Shown here: piece after piece, positions 47,310 to 57,500 of the stretch | How the letters are laid out: every line of letters begins with the position of its first letter | How positions within the stretch are numbered: the stretch's first letter is position 1 | DNA from: Saposhnikovia divaricata | Taxonomy: Eukaryota; Streptophyta; Magnoliopsida; Apiales; Apiaceae | Assembly: GCA_036435485.1 (NCBI GenBank) | Contig: CM071599.1 | Span: forward strand, 12,612,803-12,676,802 | DNA: 64,000 nt | Reading direction: 5' to 3' | Made by a program: the position numbers and the translations under genes | Notes under the pieces: model-generated | Seen by the model: only the letters and a program-made list of their open reading frames with translations | Told to the model about the DNA's origin: nothing | Database searches by the model: none

Positions 47310-48490
47310 TTTATCATTGAGAGAATGACTTAAACATCACAAAAAGAAGTGCATATTGCCCAAATTGACATTTGTCGGGATTGATGCCCTTTATCTCGTT
47401 TTGTACTCGCATATAATATATGCGTATACTCACTTTACCCAACACCCAACTTCTCCTACATATGTATATATATATATATTATCTATACACTATCTCTATC
47501 TTCCTACATGCTCTGCTCTCTTCATCTTTATTTACCTACTTTTTTCCAAACTCCGTTCTCTTCATCACACAATTAAACAAAATTCTTTCATATCCTCTCT
47601 TAAACATCTGCTCTACCCAACCTCTCAAAACTCTCGATCCCTAAATAATCACGCTCCTTCACCGATCATCTCCACCATACCCTCCCTCTCTCTCCACCGT
47701 ACCCCCTCCGTCTTAATCCCTCCATATCTATCTCAAACCGCCGATCAACTCTGTGATTGAGGCCCCGCAGGGGCACCCTCCGGGGTCATCTCCTCTCTCA
47801 ATCTCTTTGAGTTAAGTTCACTGTAAGGGTTCTGTGGCTGGTATGTATTTGTTTGGTCGTGAATATTTTTGAGATTGGTATAATTAGGGTTTGTAAATGG
47901 AAATGGGTTTGTTGTTGCGGGTTTGGATGTGAGGTGAAGGTGTGGTATAATTTGATGTTGGAATTTTGTGTATGTAGATGAGAAGTGGGTATATGATGAT
48001 TTAGAGGAGAGTAGTAGTAGTTGCATATGAAGTTGTGTGCTTTGGATTGGCATATTCATTGTTGAAATTTTTGAGGTTGCATATTCGCATATACATGATG
48101 CGCATACCTAGCAAATGCATTTCTGGCTCCGCATGAAGTATATGCATGTTCAGGAATAAAATATTAGAATTAGAAGCACACGCAATTGCTACATGCGTGT
48201 ACAAAAGTGGGCATACTAGAAATGCGTGTTCAGAATGTTATTTTGGTCACCTTGCGCGCATAATGTTATTTTTGGCACAATCACTTCTAAAAATGATATA
48301 CACATTATTAGCTTAATGTGCACTTAGCCGGGGGTCTTCACGGAAACAGCCTCCCTACCATTAAAAGTAGGGGTATGGTCTGCGTACATCTCACCCTCCT
48401 CAAACCCTGCTCTGAGCGGGATATACTAGGTATGTTTGGTTTGGTTACTTCTAAAAATGATATACAGGGCTTTCACCCTTTATCATTAAT
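47310..48490. mobile_element. ATGCGTAT-rich element B, interrupted by a SINE
   Basis: Starts near TTTATCATTGAGAGAATGAC and ends near GGGCTTTCACCCTTTATCATT, matching the TTTTCACCCT end of element A. It has AATATATGCGTATACTCAC on the left and a cluster of GATGCGCATAC, ACATGCGTGTAC and AAATGCGTGTTC words on the right. The left interior is a pyrimidine-rich gene-leader-like stretch (47,500-47,760), followed by the palindrome GGCCCCGCAGGGGC (47,762). No intact frame is recognised. Confidence 0.45.
48302..48446 (+). mobile_element. Au-type SINE, truncated, with 19-bp target duplication
   Basis: CCGGGGGTCTTCACGGAAAC, AGCCTCCCTACC, GTAGGGGTATGGTCTGCGTA and a GGGATATACTAGG end are the conserved body of the plant Au SINE family. 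It is flanked by the 19-bp direct repeat ACTTCTAAAAATGATATAC (48,283-48,301 and 48,447-48,465), as expected for LINE-type integration. The tRNA-like head with A and B boxes is not present. Confidence 0.88.
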
Positions 48491-49057
48491 CTTCTTGAAA
48501 TTGATTCTGAAAACCTTACATCTAGACATATATTTTTATAATAGATCTTTTATATTTAACTAAAAAATTTCTATTACCAATTTCGATTCGATTTCATTTC
48601 AATAAGTATCTTCCATGCCTTCAATTATATAACCATATACAGTATCTATATAAACTATGACTCGATGTTTAGCCAACATGATTGGAGTAAACTTAATATT
48701 TGAACATGTAACTTTTTGTTAGTTAATTGTTAATATTATTTTTTTTAGTAATTTGGCTAAGAAAGTAGATGCTTTTAGAGGACAAAATAAAAATTCGAAC
48801 TTGTAATTACAATCTTGAAATAAGTCAGTTTGGATCTTTACGTGTATACCAAATTATTACTGAGACGGGTTGTTGGATTGTAGTATTATTTTACGTGCCA
48901 ACATAGGCTTTGGCCGTTACATATTTGCTTTAAAGTTAGAGGTAAACTTGAAAAATGTAATTTCATTTTAATAACAAAATTAATCTCTTTAAAAAAACCA
49001 AAATTAATCTAATTCAAGTGACAGAATTTATGCTGTAAATTAAAGTGAATTCGTATT
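48491..49057. other. AT-rich intergenic stretch
   Basis: No gene, splice structure or transposon end recognised. Confidence 0.4.
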
Positions 49058-50699
49058 TGACTAGCATGTATGAAAGGTTGAAAGGAACTAACGTGCAACA
49101 TTTGTTTACATGAAAGTCAAGAAGGTAGGTTGCAGAATTTGTTTACTGCAGATACAAGAAGCAAGGAAATAAATATATAGTATGTAAGGCATGCATGATG
49201 TTGTTATGTAAGCCTATAAATAAAGCCTTTGTTGTGGTAGTAAGGAGATACAAAAACACACAATGTAATCTTTCGAATTGTATTCCGTTTGTAAACACAT
49301 TTCTATCAATATATTTCAGTTTATATAAATCTTATCATGGTATCAAAGCTTTGAGATCCTTACCTGTGTTATTCCGCTTTTTCTTTGTGACAAGTACACA
49401 AACACTTTGTGAGTATCCCAAACCTAGTTCATATTTTCATCTACAAATCCATTTCCCATTTCCCAGTTTCATTCTCTTCTTCGATTGAACCCACCATTTT
49501 CCTTTGTTTCTTCGTTCGAATCTCCTTCCCCCATCTTTTCTCCACAAAATCACGACACACCCACAAACCCACTTCGTTTTTTTACTCAAATCAAACCCAC
49601 CTCTGTTTATCCTGTGTTTGTAGAATGCTGCGTGTAATTCATGGGTGTTTTTGCTACGTGTATATATACACGGTTTATGTGTATGTCTAAACTGAGTTTT
49701 TTGTGTGTGGTACCTGTGTGCGTGTGTGTTGTTGTCTTTGCCGAGTTGCTTGGGTGGAATATATTGCTTCGGGTTGTTGCTTTGTTTCTTATTCTCCTAC
49801 TTGAATTACCCCATTATTACTTGTTAATTAATAAAGTGCTTTAATAAAGTGCTGTAAAAAAAAGTATTTTAATAAAGAACCAAATTATGATAGGTCATTA
49901 TATTTTACTAAGTAGTGGGCATGTTTTGTCTATGTTTTGTAATGAGTCGACTGGACTGTTTACTGTTTTAATCTGTTGTGTTCGAGTTGTTTTGATTTGA
50001 GTTGGTTCAGATTTCACCAAATTCAGAAATTACTGGGAGAAGATTTCACCAAATTCATAAATTACTGGGGAGAAGATTCCACCAAATTCTGAAATTACCG
50101 GGGAAAAGTTTCCACCAAATTCAGAAATTACTGGGAAGAAGATTCCACCAAATTCAGAAATTACTAGGGAAAAAAAATTCCACCAAATTCTAAAATTACT
50201 GGGGAGAAAAATTCCACCAAATTCTGAAATTACTGGGGAGAAGATTCCATCAAATTCTGAAATTACTTGGGAGAAGATTCCACCAAATTAAAAGTTTTCT
50301 TCGTTTTGCATATTTTTTGTTTTGTTAATTTTCAAGTTACATGTTTGCCGTTTTCTCTCCCACATCCAACTTGAGGAAAGGTATTACGGATGTATATCAT
50401 GCTAGTCTTTGTTGGAACAAAAGACTAGCATGTATGAAAGGTTGAAAGGAACTAACGCGCAACATTTGTTTACATGGAAGTCAAGAAGGTAGGTTGCAGA
50501 ATTTGTTTACTGCAGATACAAGAAACAAGGAAATAAATATATAGTATGTAAGACATGACCTTGTTACATAAGCCTATAATTAAAGCCCCTTTGTTGTGGT
50601 AGTAAGGAGATACAAAAACACACAATGTAATATTTCAAATTGTATTCCGTTTATAAACACGTTTCTATCAATATATTTCAGTTTATATAAATCTTATCA
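49058..50699 (+). mobile_element. TRIM-like LTR retrotransposon, 1.64 kb
   Basis: Direct repeats of about 280 bp (49,058-49,337 and about 50,422-50,699) share GACTAGCATGTATGAAAGG at the start and ATAAATCTTATCA at the end. A primer site TGGTATCAAAGC (49,338-49,349; one base off the usual initiator-Met site) follows the first. The 1.1-kb interior encodes no retroelement protein. The flanks GTATT and GAGTT are only a rough target-duplication match. The second repeat may start slightly upstream, at TGTTGGAAC (50,410). Confidence 0.8.
50010..50290 (+). repeat. Minisatellite, about 35-bp unit, eight copies, inside the TRIM
   Basis: The unit ACCAAATTCTGAAATTACTG followed by GGGAGAAGATTCC is repeated about eight times with small length changes. 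The purine-rich GGGGAGAAGA part of every unit resembles a polypurine tract, and the array lies about 130 bases before the second LTR. Confidence 0.9.
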
Positions 50700-51313
50700 G
50701 AGTTGAATTCTAATATTTAATATATATATTTTTACATATTTTTTTCTTGCTATTCTTTTCCACATCGTGATTCTTTGTATGCGGAAACTCTACAAAATTA
50801 AATTTGTATAAAGTATTATCACTAATAAAATTATCGGATAACCGAAAGAAAATTAGAAAAAATTGTTTATAAGAATGTAGGACTCTGCTTTATCGTACTG
50901 AACATGTTTATACATAGGTGTTATTTTATTTAATGCTAAATAACATGTTTTGTAGTATTTTACTTGATGCATGTCCTATCCTGCTAAAAAAAGGCTTCTA
51001 ACACCACTCCTTTGCATGCCAAGTGCCAACACACACAAAATTTTGGCCTCCAACACTGAACGAAATTTAAGCTCCTTATTTTCATCATAACATGTTATTT
51101 AATCCCTACAATGTCTAAAAATAAATCTCATGAATCTAAACAAACATGCACAAAATTATGCAGTTGCAATGTATTCCAATCTCCATCTCTTGATTGTAAC
51201 TAATATTTGCTTTCCTCATAGTCACAAGAAAAAACCAGGGAACTAAGGATTGATTGTTTGTCCTTTCTTCCCCTACCTCGATCCGAATCCGATTATTTCT
51301 CATTAATTCAGCA
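50700..51313. promoter_or_regulatory. Upstream region of the acidic-protein gene
   Basis: AT-rich intergenic DNA that should hold the promoter of the gene starting at 51,314. I see no element that I can assign with confidence. Confidence 0.3.
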
Positions 51314-53261
51314 ATGGGGTGCAAGGAATCGAAACATAGAGCTGTTGCCGAGGGAAACACAATCATCACCCCTAGCTCCAGCAGGAAATCGATGAGTCGT
51401 GCTCAAAGTTCTAGCATTAAGAGCCATGCTCCATCATTGCAAAGGTCGAGAAGCACGAGATCTTCGATCCAAAAACAAGATAGTTTGAAGAAGATTAACG
51501 TGGGAAATTCGAAGGCTAGCAATGTCTTAAAAGAAAATGAAGATTCTGGTTATGAAAAAGGTACTGTCAATGTCAGCAAGGTGTTGGAAAATGAAGATAG
51601 GAGGTTGAAAGAACTCAATGATCAAATTGCGAAAAATAATGACAAGGAATTGATTAAAGGTAAGAATGATGTTGTTGAAACAAGTAGTGTTGACAAGAAG
51701 GAAAATGAAACTATGGAGAATGTGAAAAATCTGGAGCAAAAGAAAGAGCAAGAAAGTTTCTTGATTCCTAAGGTAAACTTACCTTTCTCACCCAAGAATG
51801 GTGAAGGCATTGAGGCAATTATTACTGATGGCCTATCTGGAACATCAGCTTATTACACTCCAACAGAGAATAACGCTGCATTTAGTAACAACACAAAAAC
51901 AAACAACGATGAGATGAAACAAGAATCGGTCCAGGAAAAACAAGAATCGACTGAGGAAAAATTAGAATCAACTGAGGAAAAACAAGAATCAACTGAAGAA
52001 ATCAAGGACACAAAATCAGGTACCAAAATATTTATTTATCATCAATAGCATCCTTGTCTTTTTTTGGTAAAAGTCGATCATGATAATTTAAACTCGTGCC
52101 TCCACTAAATCGATAACTAAGAAAATGATTTTGTTACCAACAAAAGAACGGTATCCCCAATGGTACAAGGTTAAGTGTAGGGTTTTTTTTTGTTTGCCTG
52201 AATTAGCTTAGGTCATAAAAGTAGAAGCCATGTGTGAATCGGGGGTCAGAATTAACACAGTTAGATAAATTGAACTAGTTCCATGCAATTATGAGAAGCA
52301 AATTTCAGAAAGAAAAAAAAAACTTCAAAATTTCATTATAAACAAAATTCTAAATCAAACTGTAATTAAGTGTATGATGCTTGCAAATGTAGCAGAGGAG
52401 GCTGCTGAAGATAATCCTGTCAAAACTGTTGATGCAACTCCCGAAAATAATGTGGAAGAAGCTGAAATTGCTGAAAAAAATACCATTGAAAGTGATGATG
52501 CAACTCCCCAGAACCATGAGAAAGAAGCGGAGGTTGCTGAGAAAATAAAAGTAGCTGAGGCTGCTGTTGCAGCTCTGGAAACCCTGGTGAAAGAAGCTGA
52601 CAAAAATGAGGAGGATGATGCAGCCATACAAAATTCAGTGAGAGAAGCTGAAGAAGTTACTGATGCAACACTTGAAAAACCAGTGATAGAAGCTGATAAA
52701 TCTGATATAATTCAGGAAACAGAAGCCTCATCTACTGATGCAACTCTTCAAGATCCAGTAAAGGAAGCTGAAAAAATTGAAGAAATTCCAGAAATAGAAC
52801 CCGAGGATACTGATGCAACATTATCATATCCAGTGATAGAATCTAACAAAACTGAAGAAAGTTTGCTCAAAGAAGAAGCAGAAGCTATTGAAAATGCAGT
52901 GAAAGAAATTCATGAAGTTGCTGACAAGGTTGAAGAAATTCCTACAAAAGAAGCCGAGTCTTCTGATCCAACCGATCATAAAAATCAAGAGCTGGTTTCT
53001 GACAAAACTGAAGATGTTCAGGAGAAAGAAGCAGAGGCTGCTGCTCATAAAACTCCTGAAGATCCAGAGAAAAAAGTTGAGGTTGCTGACCAAGTTAAAA
53101 ACTTGGGGAATGATGGCGAGGCTGTCAGCATACATGAGGAAAATCCTGTGAAGGAATTAGAAAATATGACGAAGAATGAAGCCAACACAGAGGAAGATAC
53201 TACGAATTCCAATACTGCTAATGTTCATCAGATATCAACCGAAGATCCAGATAATAAATAA
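51314..53261 (+). CDS. Acidic, Lys/Glu-rich 524-aa protein with N-myristoylation-type start, function unknown
   Basis: Two exons, 51,314-52,019 and 52,393-53,261, join across a GT-AG intron in phase 1 to give 524 codons. The protein begins MGCKESKHR: Gly2 fits N-myristoylation and Cys3 palmitoylation, so membrane attachment is likely (inference). Residues about 20-60 are basic and serine-rich. Residues about 206-234 repeat QEST/LESTEEK four times. The second exon is built of degenerate units of about 30-40 residues around DATxxNPVxEAxxxEE, strongly acidic. No catalytic domain is visible; most of the chain should be disordered or coiled coil. Proteins of this kind evolve fast, so homology would be limited to the N-terminal motif. 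Confidence 0.8.
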
Positions 53262-54420
53262 ATTTCCCAGTATACAACGGAAAAATCAGGAAAGTATGTT
53301 TTGAATTTTATACATAGGGCTCTATTAGGCAAGTTAGGTCTTATTTCTATGTCTTTATTCTCTACAAACATGAAATGATTTTGTTTAAGAAATTCCATAT
53401 ATTCACTAAGATATAACTTAGTAGTTTTAGAGTTGCAATTTATGATTTTGTTAACTGTTTTTCATCTAAACCATACAGCACACAGGTCACACGGTTTTAT
53501 ATACAAATATACAAGTGTTGTGATTTTGGAGTGAATTTTATATGTTAACCCCTGGTGACAAACTCTTTGTGCAGTCTTGGTTCTCCCAAAGAAGATACAT
53601 GTACACAATCATGAAAAAAAACATGCACACGTCCAATAGCATTAACTTGTCTATGTTTCTGCAGATACATAAATTCAGATCAGAATAACCGTATTGCAGG
53701 CTAAACCAATACTGGATTCTAGGCATTAAACAGCTGCGTGTAAGTAGTAAGCTACTTGTTCTCATCTCAGAGTGGCTTGAGAGTTAGTGATAGTTAAGTG
53801 TGAGCAAACTCGAATCCGATTGCAAAGACTGCTATAGACTCAAGAAAGCTCCAATTTTAACATGACACTTTACATCAATCTTGATTCTTAACTTACAAAG
53901 CTTAAAAGTTCAGTAAGTATGACAAATCAATAAACTGCAAGTGAGCAACCCAATCAACAAAGAACCCTGTTTGCTGCTGGTATCATATGACCTACATAAT
54001 GTTCTAGCACATCATTAACCAACGCGAGGTAAATTTTGTAATTAACATAATTAATATAAAAAATTACACCGAGAATTATCTTAGAACGGATACTAAATTG
54101 TAAGACATATAAGCCTACATAGTAAAAAAAATATATAAAAAATTACACCGATCATCCGATTTTTTAAAATCATATACCTATGTATAGGTAGTTATCAAAA
54201 CATTGAAAAACGAGTTTTCCGAACCATAAACAATCCTGACCTAAATAATATAAAAAAAATCATTTAAATATTCGTGATCGCCGACGAAACCACCGCTGGT
54301 CACGGGAACAAGGGCGGGAAAAACCCCAAAAAAATTAAAAAAATTCAAAAACCCTAATTTAAAATTCACAAAGCCGTTACACCCGCGCATCGCTCATTTT
54401 ATTTTAAACACACTATATAT
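53262..54420. other. Intergenic region before the ISWI gene
   Basis: 3' flank of the acidic-protein gene and distal promoter of the ISWI gene. I see no transposon ends and no coding frame worth reporting. Confidence 0.4.
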
Positions 54421-54470
54421 ATTTACATTTTACACACACCAAACTCGCGTTATTTTATTTCTCTCCTCTC

Positions 54471-54513
<43 letters not shown>

Positions 54514-54566
54514 CTCTTTTAAAATTCACTCTCTCTCGAAACTCTCGATCTCCGATTCGGATCGCG
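54421..54566 (+). promoter_or_regulatory. Core promoter and 5' leader of the ISWI gene with CT microsatellite
   Basis: A TATA-like ACTATATATATTTAC at about 54,409-54,423 precedes a pyrimidine-rich leader with a CT run (54,475-54,511) and CTCTCTCTCG blocks up to the ATG at 54,567. CT-rich leaders just after the start site are common in broadly expressed plant genes and length-variable CT runs may tune expression (inference). Confidence 0.55.
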
Positions 54567-57500
54567 ATGGCGAAACTCAACGATTCGTCCGACGATTCAC
54601 GATCGAACGGCTCGGAGGAAGAGCGAGTGAATGATCAAATCAATGAGGAAGAAGATGACGAGGAGCTTGAAGTTGTAGCGAGAACCGCCGCCGACGAGGA
54701 CGAGGATGACGGCGGAGACGTCGGCGATGACGCCGGAGAGGATGAGAATGAGGTAAAGTTTCGATCTTTGTTAGGGTTTGTGTTGGATCTAGATTTTTTT
54801 TGTGGTTTTGAATTGGGTTGTTAGGGTTTATATGTGTTTGATTGTTTTTTTATTTGTGTTTGTTTTTGTGGATTGATTGTGTGTTTTGTTAGGGGTTTTA
54901 GCTGTGAATTGATGATTTTGTGCTGTTCCACGGTTGATTTGCTTTGTTTTTGTTGAAAATTGTTTGTTTTCGTGTATTGTTCATGTAATTAGTGTCTTTA
55001 ATTAGGTGTTTTTGCTATTATATAGGTATTTACTGTCATTTCACGGTTAATTTGTGATGGTAGGATGGTAATGATGAGGCTGGTGGTGATGTGAGTAAGC
55101 GCGAGAAGGCGAGGCTGCGGGAGATGCAAAGACTCAAGAAGCAGAAGATAAAAGAGCTGCTGGATGCTCAAAATGCTGCAATTGATGCAGATATGGTGTG
55201 TTTTGTGAAAGTTCTCTTTTCTTTTTTTGAATTTTCTTTAAATTTTGAGTGAGTAATGTAAGATGTTTGTGTTCGAGTTGTTTGCTTTGTGGGTACCGAA
55301 GTGCGTGACGTGTTTATTTCTGTTGTAGAACAATAAGGGGAAGGGGCGTTTGAAGTATCTACTGCAGCAAACGGAGATCTTTGCACATTTCGCTAAAAGT
55401 GGTCAGTCTTCGCAGAAGAAGACGAAGGGAAAGTATGACCCACACTAATAATATTATATAAATTTCGTTTCTCTTTATCTGAGTACTTGTTTGGTTTTGA
55501 GTTGTAGCTGTTTGAGTATATTTTCATTTAAGCTATTTTGTTGTATGTGTTACGAAAAAGAGATTGAAAACCAACTGGTGATGTTTTGCTTTTCTTTGGT
55601 GCTCATCACCTGCACACTGTAAGCAAATGTCACTTGAAAAGGTCATAGTGGTGGTGGTGCACGTGGCCGCCACTGTAAGAGTTAAAACATGGGGGTGTTT
55701 GTAATTTTGCGTAATAAGTGTGTAATGTGTATATTAGGTAAGTGTTGACTACCTTTTTCCCTTTTCATGTTTTTACTTTTTAGGCAAGACATTAGGGTTT
55801 ATGATGATGTGGCTTGATTCCGGTCTTCCACTTTTGCACCCAATCCAGGGGTCAAGCACAAAACTGCTTTCTTAATTTTGTGTTATATTAGCTGGTATTA
55901 TCCTATAATTTAACTCATATAAAAAATACATCTGGACTTTTATCATGATAAGGCCAGGTTGTATAGTATGTGGGTGGTGGAAGATTCGTGAATTGTGATT
56001 GTGTTTTGGGCCCCGGAGTCAAGAGTGAACACAAAAATATTAGCAATTAAGTTACTGAGCTGTAATTGGTAGAATTTTGGAAGGAATTATTGCCAACTTG
56101 GTCAGAACTCAGAACCTATAAGTCCCAATACATCCTTCTATATGAGTTGAGTTCAGAAAATATAAATTTATCCTATGGAATGGGAATTTATGTCATACTG
56201 TATATTTCGTGATGGCTTTTTTATTAATTAAATCTAATATTCAGGGGACGTCATGCTTCAAAAGTTACTGAAGAAGAAGAAGACCAAGAATATCTTAAGG
56301 AAGAGGAAGATGGGCTATCTGGGGGAGGAAACACGCGGCTACTCGTGCAACCCTCTTGTAAGTTTACCTTTCCATATTATAATGTGGCACTCCAAGTGCA
56401 TAATAGCTTGTCGCCTACAGTTATTCCTCTTTTTAGAATTTTGAAGAATGTTGAATAGTTTCTATGTTTTCTTCCCCTTTAATAAACTTTCCTTCTTAGT
56501 ATTCTGTTTGTCATTTTTGTAATAAAGATTTAATGCCATTATTTATGTGGCACCTATATTGACCAAATTTAATTCTATAATATTTTTTTCTGTTTTCGTA
56601 GCAATATCTCTATTCTCTAATGCTTCTAAGTTGCTGCTAGTTTGAGTTTCATAGTCATTCGGTGACCAATATATGAAATTCGACGTTAACACTTTACACT
56701 TGTAGGCGCTTACTGTTCTAGCTGGTCCTAGCATTAAATATGGTTTTGGTAGTTGTACGTTGCAGTGTGATGTTTGTAGCCTGCAGAAAATATTGCACTT
56801 TTTTATTACATTGATGTGTCTTTTGTTTGCTATGTAATCTGTTCTGCTTGCTTTGCAGAAACTTAATCTGAAGATAGCGATTTTTTATTACTTTTTACTA
56901 CTCAGGTTGTAATGTCAGTACGGGGGTTTGTCCCGACTGGATGCCGTTGTTTTAATGAATCCATTCTCTTTTTGTCAAAAAAAAAAAACACCACTAGGGA
57001 GATTTTCTTATACTTAGAAGATATTCGTAGAAGCTTTGTTGCAGTGTGATGCTTGTACCCTGCAGATGATATGTACTGATCGTATTTTTTGCTTTTTATG
57101 TTTTCGTTCTGCTTTTCACTGCAGAAGGTTTATTTTAAGATGGAGACGTTCTATATCTTATAAACACTATCAGGGAGATATTTTTGGTTGAAAAAGATAT
57201 TTGTAGTTTGAACTAATTATTCATAGTTAGTGCAATTATAATTTGAATTGGTGGAAAAAAGTTACATAGTTCCTTGACTTCTCTTTTGCAGGTATTCAAG
57301 GAAAAATGAGGGATTACCAACTTGCAGGTTTAAATTGGCTAATTCGTTTATATGAGAATGGTATAAACGGAATTCTTGCAGATGAGATGGTATGCTCTGA
57401 AATTGCAACTTTTAAATGCAGTATATTGGTCTTGAAAAATAGATAATTATTATTTTATTCGCACAATTGTATCTTCATACTGTAACACATAATATTTTGT

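Noticed and set aside
54475..54511. CT run as a possible assembly error
   Set aside because: Pyrimidine microsatellites are normal in plant 5' leaders and the coding start follows correctly; length may still be imprecise.
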